From assembly GCA_014621425.1 (NCBI GenBank), contig JAANBB010000037.1, positions 1-64,000 of the forward strand: a stretch of 64,000 bases of DNA, written 5' to 3'. The first letter of the stretch is position 1. The number at the start of each line of letters is the position of its first letter. Below the pieces are notes generated by a model. The model ran no database searches, was not told the origin of the DNA, and was given only the letters and a program-made list of their open reading frames with translations. Shown in pieces: positions 1 to 11,645 of the stretch. Source of the DNA: Cylindrodendrum hubeiense (lineage: Eukaryota; Ascomycota; Sordariomycetes; Hypocreales; Nectriaceae). A program made the translations under genes and the position numbers.

Positions 1-2155
1 CAGGTAAGTCGCATTGATTCAACACAAATCTAATTATCCACTAACCAGAATAACCTCAGTTCACTGCCTACCTTTTGCGAACAACATTGTTGTTCTGGGT
101 AAGGAAGGACGAATACAACAAAGTGGAAACTTCTTGGCCCTACAATCCCAAGAAGGCTATGTCAAGGAACTGGGCCTAGACGTACCCAACGACGTTTCGC
201 CAGAGGATAATTCCTCGGATCAATTAACGGCAAATTGTAAAGTTTCATCCGAACCCGACTTAGATGATGACGAAGTCACTCGTCAAGTGGGAGACTGGGC
301 ATTGTACAAGTTTTATCTCTCATCAGTGAAAACTCTACTGGCAATGGCATTTTTCTTTTCTGCCGCAGGGTACATTCTCATTGGCAAAATGCCCGACATT
401 TGGCTTCGCATATGGACAGAACGGGGTACTACTGTCAACAGAGCGTCTTACTTTGGTGTTTACATAACGTTCTGCCTCATCACAGTAGTTCTCTCTGGAG
501 TAATTATTTGGTTGTTTATGATCGTCCTTATTCCCCAATCTGCGGTATACTTACATCAAATCCTTTTGGATTCCTATCTCCAAGCACCGTTGTGGTTCTT
601 GACAAGCATAGACAATGGTGTCACCTTGAATCGCTTTAGTCAAGATATGAGCTTGGTAGACCAGGAGTTGCCGATGGCATTCTTCGAAACAACACTCGAT
701 ACCCTGGATGTGATTGCCACCTCGGCGATCATTGCTTCCGGCGCGCATTACCTTGGTGCGACAATACCGCTCTGTGTTGTCTTCATTTACTTCGTACAAA
801 GGTTTTACCTGAAGACGTCTCGACAACTTCGATACCTTGATCTCGAAACAAAGTCACCTCTTTACACACAGTTCATGGAGACGCTGAGTGGCGTTGTAAC
901 AATTCGGGCATTTGGCTGGCAGAGCCATATGAATAAGGAGAATCTCAGACTACTCGATTTATCGCAGAAGCCTTACTACTTGCTATTTTGCATTCAAAGA
1001 TGGCTGACCTTAGTCATGGGCCTTTTTGTTACGGGAGTCTCGATCTTACTTGTAGGTGCCCCGGTGGTTCTTAGGATATGATTGTGTATGTTTTTGGACA
1101 GATTATTGACTTGATCACAGGTTTCATTTGCAGTTAAATTCACCAGCACGACAAGCGGCGGAGCTATTGGCTTAGCTATGGTTAATCTTATAGGGTTCAA
1201 CACAAGTCTCTCAAGATTGGTTAGTTCGTGGATTAGTATGGAAACGTCCTTGGGTGCAGCTGCCAGAATACGCAGCTTTGAAAGTGATACACCAACTGAA
1301 GGTCGCCCGGAGGAAACTCAATATCCTCCAAAAGATTGGCCATCTGCCGGCTCAGTCGAAATTACTGGCCTCAATGCCAGCTATAGGTATGTTAAGAACC
1401 CCAAAATGTCAGATAAACTGCACTGACATTAGCTATTACTGCCAAGGTCCGGGGAAAGTCCAGCGTTGAACAATATTACTTTGAGCATCAAACCTGGCCA
1501 GAAGATAGGAATATGCGGTCGTACAGGTAGCGGCAAAAGCTCTCTCCAACTCGCTCTTCTCTGTCTTCTGGAGACAAATACTGGCTCGATCATTATTGAT
1601 GGCATCGATATCTCTACTCTGCCACGGGAGATTGTCCGGTCTCGCCTGACAGCCTTGCCACAAGATCCTATCAGGCTCCCAGGCACCGTGCGCGAGAATC
1701 TGGACCCAGAAAATCTGCTTCTTAACAGCCAAATGCATTCACGCAATACTCCTCTTACCTCGGATGAGAGAGATGATCTGATTGTTCAAGCTTTACTAAA
1801 GAATGGCATATGGGACAAGGTAAATGGAAACGGAGGACTTGATGCCAAGTTCGACAGTTTAGGACTTTCCCACGGCCAAAATCAACTCTTTGCACTTTCA
1901 CGTGCTATACTGCATAAGAGCAAGGTGGTTTTACTAGATGAGGCGACCAGTAGTATTGATTTGCAGACTGATAAGGAGGTGCAGAAAGTTATTAAAGAAT
2001 CTTTAGCAGACTGTACTGTTTTGACAGTAGCCCACCGATTGGAAACTATCGAGGATGCAGATATGGTTATTATAATGGATAGAGGTATGATCATTGAGAA
2101 AGGGGATTCCGGAGTATTGAAAGGGTTTAGTAGCTCAATTTTAAAGGATATGTAG
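1..2155 (+). CDS. ABC-C (MRP-type) multidrug transporter, C-terminal half, 5' partial
   Basis: The gene enters from before the window. Exons read as 1-3, 60-1051, 1121-1386 and 1447-2155, with introns 4-59, 1052-1120 and 1387-1446; each junction keeps frame. The first visible residues (SVHCLPFANN) match the segment just after NBD1 in full ABC-C transporters. A linker and the second membrane domain follow, with hydrophobic segments around 330-1050, and then the second nucleotide-binding domain. In that domain I see Walker A (GRTGSGKSS), a signature written LSHGQ instead of LSGGQ, Walker B ending LLDEATSSID, and the H-loop His in TVAHRLET. The family exports organic anions, conjugates and toxic compounds at the plasma or vacuolar membrane using ATP. 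The LSHGQ signature is a mild departure from the consensus. Substrate unknown. Confidence 0.92.
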
Positions 2156-3162
2156 AAATGGTGATATTAGACTTGTTAAATGGAACAAGGTCTGGGGAAG
2201 CTGGTATTAAATCTAGGGTTTGTAGGGTATCTATTCATTATAAATTGTTTATTTGGTGAATAGTCTCAGTGCCCTTTCTCAGTTTATGACATAGTGGCTA
2301 TCACGAACAGTCCATTTATCAACGATAGTGGTTGTGCCCCATTATTATCTAGAATACCAGCTACTACTTCGTACACTGGTATTTACGGGAATACCAGGGT
2401 CAGGTACACTGCCCCGTCTCTTGTGACTCAGTATGACACTTGTAAGTAGTCTTTTAAGACACTCTGGTCAAATAGAGGATACTACCCACTTGAAATGCAT
2501 GTAAACTGCGCATATAATTGTCACATCTCATAGATAGACTCTAAATAGTATGGTATATACTCTTGATTTATGGCTAAGAGTTGCAGTGATTGTGTTTGTG
2601 GAGAAAATGAAACAACAATCATGTCTTGAACTTGAAGTATTATTTCAGAATTATCAGCTTCACCGGCTAAAGATATCCTTCACAATAGGCTCGAGCTGCC
2701 CTTCTTTATGGGTCAGAGGTCTTTCTACTGTTAGTCGGATCAAACCGGCTCAGATCTATCTACCTTCTTAGGTTATATTCCGCTATAAACGACAAGCTCA
2801 AGACTGTGAGGTAAATAGAAAATGAGAGCCTCTATTGTCATCAACTGTTTCGCTCATTCTTGTTGTCTGATACGTTAAAACTTGCTTACATATCAGAATG
2901 ATTCATATGCCGTCATAGCTAAAATAGCTGAATTAGGAAAGGTCTAAAGGCTGGTGCCTTGACGAGAACACCAATTTCCGGCAGCGGCTTCTCAACCATG
3001 AAGCAGTGACTGCTAATATAGCAGTGAATGCTAATATAGGAGTGACGTTGAGTAATGGATACAGTAAAGTTCAATATAGTCTCTACTATACTCTATTCAT
3101 CCTATAGCGGCTAATCCTATCTATCAATCCGTCCAACCTTGAGCAAATGAGTTCGACTCATC
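2156..3162. other. intergenic, AT-rich, no gene seen
   Basis: This is the convergent 3' region between the ABC transporter and the flavin monooxygenase. A 73-codon open frame at 2550-2771 has no recognisable features and I do not call it. The stretch holds a small palindromic arrangement of GAATACCAG and CTGGTATTT at about 2351-2398, and an 18-bp tandem repeat listed separately. Confidence 0.6.
3003..3047. repeat. 18-bp tandem repeat, about 2.5 units
   Basis: GCAGTGACTGCTAATATA is followed directly by GCAGTGAATGCTAATATA (one mismatch) and then by the start of a third unit, GGAGTGACG. It is non-coding and lies downstream of both convergent genes. Confidence 0.8.
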
Positions 3163-4701
3163 TCACTTCTCTAATTCACCTCTCAGTTGGTCTTTAAATC
3201 GTTGATGATTTTTTAACCATTCTTTAGAGTGACCTTGCAGACTCGCACCAGAACCAGCAACTGCACCACTTGACACCGAATTTATTAAATCCTCAACATA
3301 CTCAATCTCCAAGTCAACATCCATCAGACTCTGAAATCTACGACCATGACCGCGGGTCTTGACTCGCTCATCATATTCGCTTTTCATAGCTGCTCGGGTG
3401 GGTAACCGTGACTTGCCAGAAAAGACTTGGGCAACAACCTGGGCCTGATAGTCATAAGTTGAAAACGTTACCACATGATATGGTACTCCAACGAAAGCCA
3501 GAGACGGGTCTTCGATGTAAAATACATCCTTGTGCAAGTTATGCACCATATCTCCCTTTGCTCCAATTATGATGTCGTCGCCTACTTCATCGGCACACGT
3601 ATCATCAGAGTGAAGATGAGGTAGAAATGGGTAAGAGTTAAGATATCCAGTTGCCAAGATTATGCGGTCAATATCTTGCAATTCCGTGCCGTCTTGGAGG
3701 TATATCTTGGCGGGAATGGACTCGTTGGATCGCAAGGAATGTCCATCATATTTGGGATCGACTGAAAGCTGCGACACGCCACCCACCCGGTTGATGCGTT
3801 TCGTGAGCAGGACTTCTGGGAGGTCGAACTCACCGCTCCTGGTGCTTTGAGTGATGCTTTTGGCGAAATTGGTAATTTCTCGGCCAATATCCATAGCCGA
3901 TACTCCACCCCCGACAATGAAAACGCTTTTCCCTTTGTAGGTCTCTGCTTCTCTGTACTCTTTTGAGTGAATGATGCGATCTGGAAAATGAGTTTTGAGT
4001 TCAGAAAGGCCGGGGATGTTCGGTACATGGGCTAGGTTGTAGTGTCCAGATGCAACGACTAGCGCGTCAAAATCCCAAGCTCTCTCAATGACACGATTGG
4101 ATGTAGAGCTTTCGTCTAGAGTAATTGTTCTCAGGCGCCAGCCTTTTCCGTCTTCTATTTTCCTGGCATCCTCGACTCTGGTCTTGTAAATGGTGACATC
4201 ATTCACACCAGATGTCTGGCTAAGTTCTTGAAGATATTGCTCAACAGCCGAGTGACCAACATAATCGTCAGTATGCTCAATCCAGGGCTTCAAGCTGGCG
4301 AACATAAGATTCGTAGGAATGTTGGTAGTCAGACCAGGGTAACATGCGCTTGGTGGTGCAAAAGCAAGTTCTAGATCGGTTCTGCTCTTGGATTCGATCA
4401 AATGAACGCGCTGGTTATTGCTTCCAACAAGAAGTTGTCCTTCTGTCGCGTCACTCGGAAGAATGGAAGGAGAGTCGCTGACAGATGGCCGCTCACTGGG
4501 ATAGTTGCAGATCTGTGGGATTTGGGAGTCATAATGCCATACCCCGCCCAGAAATTTTGATCTTTCAAACACAGTAACCTTTGCACCTGTTTTGAGTAGA
4601 TGAGCAGCTGTACATATGCCGCTTACACCTGCGCCAATGACGGCAACCTTAATCCCAGGACCAAATGACCGGTATTCGGAGTCGATATTTGGAGCAGCCA
4701 T
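3163..4701 (-). CDS. Flavin-containing (FMO/BVMO-like) monooxygenase
   Basis: A single-exon gene of 512 aa. Near the N-terminus (residues about 18-45) is a Rossmann FAD motif, VAVIGAGVSGICTAAHLL, followed by the acidic end of beta-2 (VTVFERS). A second dinucleotide motif for NADPH (VFIVGGGVSAMDIG) lies near residue 255. The ATGY element (ILATGYLNSYPF), typical of flavin monooxygenases, is near residue 355. Proteins of this class insert one oxygen atom into N, S or C=O groups using NADPH and O2. There is no signal peptide, so it is probably cytosolic. It lies tail to head with an organic-anion transporter on the same strand 840 bp upstream. The true substrate cannot be read from sequence, and a Baeyer-Villiger role is possible. 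Confidence 0.9.
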   Translation of the reverse strand: MAAPNIDSEYRSFGPGIKVAVIGAGVSGICTAAHLLKTGAKVTVFERSKFLGGVWHYDSQIPQICNYPSERPSVSDSPSILPSDATEGQLLVGSNNQRVHLIESKSRTDLELAFAPPSACYPGLTTNIPTNLMFASLKPWIEHTDDYVGHSAVEQYLQELSQTSGVNDVTIYKTRVEDARKIEDGKGWRLRTITLDESSTSNRVIERAWDFDALVVASGHYNLAHVPNIPGLSELKTHFPDRIIHSKEYREAETYKGKSVFIVGGGVSAMDIGREITNFAKSITQSTRSGEFDLPEVLLTKRINRVGGVSQLSVDPKYDGHSLRSNESIPAKIYLQDGTELQDIDRIILATGYLNSYPFLPHLHSDDTCADEVGDDIIIGAKGDMVHNLHKDVFYIEDPSLAFVGVPYHVVTFSTYDYQAQVVAQVFSGKSRLPTRAAMKSEYDERVKTRGHGRRFQSLMDVDLEIEYVEDLINSVSSGAVAGSGASLQGHSKEWLKNHQRFKDQLRGELEK

Positions 4702-5537
4702 TTTGATCGTGGGGTAGCGATATGCCTTGTCGGATGGCCACTTGTGAATGTGACACTAGATGAAATAAAATAGAGTTTAAAGAAATGAATTTATAAATCA
4801 ACACAGCTCAATTTCTTGAACTGGCTTCAGGGGTTCTTAATGAACTGAATCAACGAAACATTTACTTACTAAATGAGCCAGACAACCCGAATTTAATCTA
4901 CAGAGCTTCCGGAAAGATGTAACCGCTTACTGGGTAATCTGCCGAAATCTTAACCGTGACCCTGAGCACGTAATTATCAAGGGTGAATGACGCCTCAGTA
5001 CTTAGAAACAATATCGGCATCCACTTATGGAACAGATACGCTATCAGAACACTACTGGGTTAAGCGACGTTAACCACGTGCCGCCAAAAGTAATTAGTAC
5101 GCTTTAGGCCCTCCTTGCAAGATCCGACCCACATAGTTGAGCACTACAGGCACGCTATTTAGACAATGATCCACATGCGTCGACGACTTCTCTACTTTCT
5201 GTTTTTATCTGAATTTGATACATATGAGTGGTGGATATACGTGTGGGCTCCTCCTCGTTTGGCGAATTCTAGGATGTGTCATGGTTCCGCGATATGGATC
5301 AGTCGGCAATTAATCCCTTGGCATATTTGTCATTTCTTTATTAGAATTACTATTACTCAACGGTCCGATTAGTCTAGACCCGGCTAAAGCAGCACAAGCA
5401 ATATTCGTGATGAATTACGATTCGCAATTTCAGCCTTTGAGCCTTTTATTTCTTGTCATTAGGCTATTGGAAGTTGTCACCAAATATTGTGCTGTCTAGC
5501 GCAGCCTGCGAAGTATGAGGGCGACCCCACTCGAGTC
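4702..5537. other. intergenic, no gene seen
   Basis: This is the 5' region of the flavin monooxygenase and the 3' region of the ACS transporter. The 68-codon frame at 5166-5372 has no recognisable features. I see no repeats or RNA genes. Confidence 0.6.
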
Positions 5538-7377
5538 TCACTCTTCCGTCTCAAGTGTGTCCTTCTGAATCTTGTTGCCAAAGTATCCGAGAAGTAATAC
5601 ACCGATTGCTTGTGTCACTGCACAGACAGTTGAAGTAATCCATCCAACTTTAAAGTACGGTCCTTGGTTACCAGTATTAAAGATGAATAACGGAACCCAA
5701 GAATTGAAAGCAGCACCAAATGCCTGAGCGAAGCCTAGAATGAGTGCCCGTTCATCTGCCAAGGAGCCAAATGTTTCCCCTAGAAAAGACTGGATATTTA
5801 ATGTCAGTAGCCATACAATGTCTCTGGCGAAGTTGTTTCTGTGAACTTACGATCATAATCGGGCCGTATGCTAATGTGGCGGGATTGAGAAGATATCCGA
5901 AGAATGCTCCAGCTTTGGATGGGACGATGGCCAGTACCAGACAAGTCACAAAGTTCAAGGCCGTGATTATAAGGGTTATCCAGATACGACTGTTAAGTCT
6001 ATCTGACAGATATCCAAACAGAATAGTGCCAACGAGGCCAACGGCATAACCTGCAGTCGGGATTCTAAAAGGGATTAGAAACTGCAAATCCATTCAAGCC
6101 CGGGGGCCTTACACATTGACTTCCTGGACACTATAAGTGCCAAGATCATCCAGGTAGATGGAGAAAAAGTCCAATCCGTATGTGTTGATGCAGAAGAAGC
6201 TAATGAAATATCAATATCAAGAGGCCTTTAAACTGTATGTTGATCGGTGGGACTTACATGTAGTTGATGACAAAGACCCAGACGAAGGGTCGAGACAAGA
6301 TGCTCTTAAAGGTCTTCAAGGTGACTCCCTCGAAGGGTTTGCGGCCGACCTCAATAACGCGGGATTTGGCCAAAGCTCTTTCATCTTCATCAAGATAAAA
6401 CACCCGAGTGTTGTATGGGCTGTCAGGAACAGCAAAGAATCCCCAAACGGCACCAGGGATATTTATGCAACCGCAAATAATAAAAAGCCATCGCCAGCCG
6501 GGCAGTCCATGCACTCCATCAAGTCCAGTGTAAACAGCGGCTTGAAGATAACCAGAGAACATCTGTGCAGCAAACGAGGCTGAATAAAAAATGGTGCATC
6601 GAGTAGCGAGCTCTAAAAACAAACTTTAGCGCAAATACTCATCTCAGAATGTCAAACGTACCCTTAGGCGTGTACCAACTACCCAACAGTGTCATGCCTC
6701 CAACGTAAAACGGTGACTCCGCAAGGCCGAGAATGAGTCGAAGAGCGTAAACATGTTTATAGCTTTTGACGGCAGCAAAACAAAATGTGAGAATGGCCCA
6801 GGTAACTTCTGCGAGCGGCAGCCATAGTGAAGGTCTAACATGTGTTACGATAATCTGGCTGGGAATCATGCCAACAGTATATCCGATGGTCCATAATGTT
6901 TGGAAATAGTTGTACTGGTCACCGTCCAAGTCCAGGTCCTATCATAGTCAGCGATAACTCTTCTCAGTGATCTCCCAACTTTTCAAGGTTACCTCTTTCA
7001 TGCCTGAGACATAAGCGTTTCCTGTGAACAATATTAATTTATCTGGTTGAAAAGTGACCGTATACTCGCTAGGAGACTTCAAAATGACTTACTCAGGTTT
7101 GAAGAATCAAGTAGTCGAAGGAAGTAGCCGAAGCATGCCCATGAACTGTTCCCTATCAGCGATGACCGAGTTTGGTCCTTGATATTACTCACAGAATAAA
7201 GAGGTCGAGTTTGAACACGAGTTGTCTCTCCTTGGAGCGCCGAGATGGTTTCCACCACGCCTGTTTGGACTGATCGCCATTTTCAAATGCCGAGGTTTTG
7301 ACTACAGCGTGGACCTTGGATTCAAGGGGCTCAGGTGTCGAATCGCTAGGGCTCCCCTTTTCAACAGATTCAGCCAT
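5538..7377 (-). CDS. MFS transporter, anion:cation symporter (ACS, Dal5-like) family
   Basis: Eight exons on the minus strand: 7377-7193, 7145-7093, 7021-6993, 6938-6662, 6612-6258, 6199-6113, 6064-5851 and 5789-5538. They sum to 1452 nt, giving 483 aa, and all phases agree. The start at 7377 (MAESVEKG) is preferred over an in-frame ATG at 7404, because the usual hydrophilic N-terminus of this family follows it. The order of elements matches fungal ACS permeases for allantoate, pantothenate, biotin or nicotinate: LDSSNLRNAYVSGM after TM1, then GYTVGMIPSQ, LGLAESPFYVGG, PGWRWLF in the central region, and a cytosolic loop of PD-SP type. Exon 3 is a 29-nt microexon. The gene is divergent from the TauD-type dioxygenase (896 bp between start codons), which hints at shared control. 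The substrate is probably an organic acid or vitamin-like anion. Confidence 0.9.
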
Positions 7378-8273
7378 TTTGATAAAAAAGATTCCGTTAG
7401 GCAATTGAAACGACTGAACTCAAAAGCATTGTCGATGGTAGAGTATTATTGATGAGAATTACTTGCTTTTTATCTCAGATTCATGAACTAGGACCAATGA
7501 GCGAGCATGATGTGATCGTTTAACCAATGACGCCATGTTTTTTTTGAAAATCAAATACTCCGCAGACACTTCAGGGATCATACAAGCGAAATCTCTAACC
7601 GAGGAGTTCATTGTGACTCCTCCGATAAGTTGATGGCGTGATATACTACTCATTCAAGCTATCTGGCACACTAATTAGTCCATTGACCAAAAGTGGTATA
7701 TTCGTATACCTATTGTATAAGCTAACTATGCACTACTGTCAACTATTCTTAGTGTGTGGTTTTAAACCGGATATATGGGGGCCACTGTTTGCAATCCTTG
7801 ACATGATAAAACATCATCCGGCTCTGACTAATCTGGCATCTGGTATTGCGTGATACATGCTTATATGGTGTTTTACAGGTAGTACTGTCTCTTCCATGCG
7901 TGCGTCGTCATCAAATCCCCACTATAACAGAAAAGAAAAAAGGATTAGTGGCAAGTTAATGCAATAATTATGTCTCGCGGAACCACCCCGCAAGGGACCC
8001 ACAGCGCCATTGAATGGTAAGAGATGTCAGGTCTTAGTGTTAATCATGCAATCCAATCCTTGTATAACGCGAAGCAAATGGGAGTGATTCAGAATCCATG
8101 GATGACCTCGACGTAGCAATCAATCCACCTGATGCCAAGACTTGCCGATTCCGATATAGGACCTGTGTCCTCATTGCCTCGTCAATATATTGTCTCAGCT
8201 CAACCCTGTCCATCAGGCTGAAGAATAGAGGGTTTTGTTGAGCCTTGTCAATCCGGTATCGAATATTGCCATC
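7378..8273. other. Divergent promoter region, ACS transporter / TauD dioxygenase
   Basis: About 0.9 kb between two divergent start codons. The small open frames here have no recognisable features. I see no strong TATA box or repeated site. Confidence 0.5.
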
Positions 8274-9860
8274 ATGTCTGTGGAAATCCTGCCTTACGAG
8301 CTGTACTCGGATGCACCTGGTATCTTGCTCAATAAACCTGAGTGGGAAGCTGCAAATGCCGCTCACCCTGCGTCATTCGACTTCGGATTGCCTCCACGCA
8401 ACTGGCCGACCAAATTCCAAGGCCCAGATGTCTGGACAGGGGATTACCTGGAAAATAACCGTACTACAAGCCCTTCCATGCTTTGAGACTGGAAAAGACT
8501 GACTCAGACGCAGCGCTCCTGTACATCCGAACCTTGTCTCAGCCCGAGATTGACGAAATTGGCGTAGCAATCAAAGTAACAACGACCCTCGCTGTTCCGA
8601 TAAGAATCTCGTCATTAATATGGCGTTAATAGGCTTGGAAAGCTCTTTCGCTTCCTATCTCCACCATCGATCGAACCAACTTTTTGCTTCCGACTGTTGG
8701 ACCTATCTTGCGCCAGCTGTCGAATAATATTTACAATGGAGTGGGCGTTCAGATTCTACGAGGTTTCCCTGTCCTGGAATATGAGAAGAGAGATCAAGTC
8801 ATTGCATTCCTCGGGATAAATTCATGGATTGGCGATCGTCGCCTCAACCAAGGCGCTGGGAGGGGAATTTGCCACATCAAGGTTAGAAGTATGCTGGTTT
8901 CTGGGTTTTCAACAAATTCTGACAATTTGCCAGAGCATTACTCATATTGATCCATCCGAGCGGAGTAAGATATACGTCTCTGCCCAGGATACCAATGCCC
9001 AGATGTACCATAGCGATGCTGGATCTGACATTGTAGGCCTGATGGCCGTTAGTATGTCTGGGACCGGTGGAGCCTCGACAATTGTAAGTGCTGGACAGGT
9101 GTATAACCATCTCGCACAGCACCGACCTGATATTGCTCGAGTGTTGGCCGAGAAAAAGTTCCGATGGCGAGCGTGAGTCATATAACTACGAACACTTGAA
9201 ATTTTCCATCTGGTTTATAGACTAACACATTTTAGAAACGGTATTCCTGAAGATGGTGTGCGTCTGATCCACCAAAAGGATGGTCGTGTATACCTGAACT
9301 TCTCTACTCGAACTTTCATTGGCTATGGAGAGGTATTATTTTATCTTTGTATTTGTGAAGCTATTTCTGACTGTTGATTAGCTGCCTGATCGTGATGCTG
9401 ATTACGCGCCTCTGACATTTGACGAGAGAGAAGCGTTTGGCGGATGGCAATGGGTGGCAGACCAATACAGCCTCAAGACTCAGCTCCAAGTTGGCGACAT
9501 CGAATGGTGAGATACCGAGTATGAATACATCACGCTTTACTAACCAATTGGTTCAGGGTCAACAATTTGCATCACCAACATGCTCGTCGTGGCTTCTCCG
9601 AGGATCTAGCCAACCCCCGTCACCTCCTACGCGTCTGGCTCCGAGACAGCGAACATAGTCCCGAGATTCCTTCCGACATCCAGAACAAGTTTGACGCCAT
9701 GTTCAGTGAAGAGCCAGACTTCTATCCGGTTGACGAGATTGAGGAAGATACTAAACGCCGTGATACTGGCATATTTACTGGCGCTTGTAAGCCCGAGACG
9801 GCCGAGGAGCGACTGCAAAATGGTGGAATCACAGCTACCAATGTACAGGTCGTCCGATAA
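8274..9860 (+). CDS. TauD/TfdA-type Fe(II)/2-oxoglutarate-dependent dioxygenase
   Basis: Seven exons: 8274-8460, 8508-8575, 8633-8881, 8934-9172, 9236-9332, 9382-9506 and 9557-9860. They sum to 1269 nt, giving 422 aa in frame. The start is MSVEILPY. The jelly-roll core shows the metal-binding H-x-D as YHSDAG near residue 200. The distal His region is NNLHHQHARRGF, and an Arg-rich stretch follows (HLLRVWLRDS) of the sort that binds 2-oxoglutarate. The N-terminal part (IDEIGVAIKAWKALSL) resembles fungal TauD-like proteins of unknown substrate. The family hydroxylates small acids such as taurine or 2,4-D. It may act with the divergent ACS permease in taking up and oxidising an organic acid. No signal peptide. 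At first sight the ORF looks frameshifted at 8460, but a 47-bp intron (8461-8507) explains this. Confidence 0.87.
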
Positions 9861-11645
9861 GAATTAAATGGCTTTATTTGTAGTGAGGGTATGAGAGACT
9901 AGGCTTCCTGTAATCCTATTAGAAATTCAGGGTGTTATCTAAAATGTGGTTTATGATTAGAGCCTGATCGGACACTGATGATGTGCAACGGAATTTTAAT
10001 ATGTATATGAATAGTAAAAACGCAAACAACAACCAGGGTAGGACCGTAGAAGTCAATAAGAAGGAGCAAAAGTGCGTCTTGTTAGAAAGGGCTAAAATGG
10101 ATGATAAAGTGCTTTGGTGTATTAACAAATGAGCTATACCAAATTACAGTTGATTTGCAAAGCAACCGAGTAAGAATCACTAAGATGGTGTTTCCCGGCG
10201 ATACAGAGTACCGCACAACATACGGATCCACAATATATGTCACAGGAGTAATAAAAATTCCCTGAGATACAGGTTTCATCACTAGAGCCGATGTCTTTGA
10301 GCATCACTATTTTCTATTGGAGCTGATAACCAACGAGGGGTCAATAATGACCAAAGTGACCAAGTAGAGACCTTCAGCTGACATCAAATAACTCTTTTCA
10401 TCTACAATCTATGTCTTTGATGAAGGAGAGTGGTAGCATAAATCAGAAAGCTGGATCAGCCGGGTTAGAAGTAAGAACCCTACCGCTCAACGTGATCAGG
10501 TACGCTTGCTGGGGACAGGCCCCAATTTCAGTTTGAGCCAAGGCGCAGGCTGGGCGGAAACTGACGCATTATCACAAACAATATGAAATAACCGAGCCAA
10601 GGCCTGTAGGTATATCATTTGACGCAGGGATCTACTGGTGGCATTTGTATGAGAGGGCACATTATGTATTATTGGATCAGTCGTGAAACGGTTCTGGAAT
10701 TCGATGATGACTCGAATACGGGGGTCTGTATTTTACTGACGATGCTAATCATAATAGTATCCTCTGATGTGATTATAACGTGACAAAGAAAGAAATAGAT
10801 AGCTTGAGCAAATTATTGATTTCACAGACGAACATAAGCTCCCAACTTGTTTCTCTAGAGGACTGAAAATGCTGCAAGGGCCTGGGGCAACAGGTCTTAC
10901 TTGTTTCTGACATGTCTACCAAATGAGATGACCCTAAGCCAAAGAAGGTAACATAAATAAGATGATGGTATGTACAATTTGAATCTTCTTCCAGACAATG
11001 AAGTACCATATCTATCAGCTGCTGAGAATGCTGCCCCATCTCAAGGACCCGAATCTCTAGCAATCCGGATTAAGAGGAAAAGGAAACTCTAGATAAATTG
11101 TACGCAAGTTATCATTTCGATCTGCGGTTCTAGGTACAGGGCAGGCACAAATGCCGGAGTAGCGGTAGCACGAGACAGAAAATACCGACAGGTAGCCCCA
11201 ATCCAGTTATCTAGCTGTCTGTTGCCGCCTATTCCTATTGCCTCTACCATAACAAAGACCTGTCAAATCACGACCGTTGGTTTTGTAAAGGCCGTTACAC
11301 GCTTAGGTAGGATGGCTCAGCATCAGGTGTGGTGATTCATGCAATAACTATATCAATAAAAGAGCTCACGGACTAGTAACAGATTCTACAGCAGATACTG
11401 TAACCGGATTGGTGGGATTAGCAGCTCAAAATCAAGAGGCGAGATTTTATTGACTTGAGTTAAGCTAATTAAATATAGACATTGAATATATTGGCTGAAG
11501 AAAAATGATCCGTGAATTTGCAAGGATCAATATTAATTACATTCTTTACTAGCATTCTGAGCTACTGAAACATCCGATTTTATCTGGATCGTACATTCGA
11601 CCTTGCCAAAGTTCGAACCTGAGAAGTGTCCTACTATTTTTTATC
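9861..11645. other. intergenic, no gene seen
   Basis: 1.8 kb between the 3' ends of the dioxygenase and the lipoxygenase genes. All open frames are short and have no recognisable protein features. I see no LTR copy or tandem repeat here. Confidence 0.55.

Noticed and set aside
1079..1120. Stop codon after the second membrane domain of the ABC transporter, suggesting a pseudogene
   Set aside because: Splicing 1052-1120 joins VSILL to VSFAVKFTS in frame, as expected for the family.
8455..8510. Apparent frameshift in the TauD-type gene
   Set aside because: A 47-bp GT-AG intron (8461-8507) with a CTGAC-like branch point restores the frame, and the full model is 422 codons without breaks.
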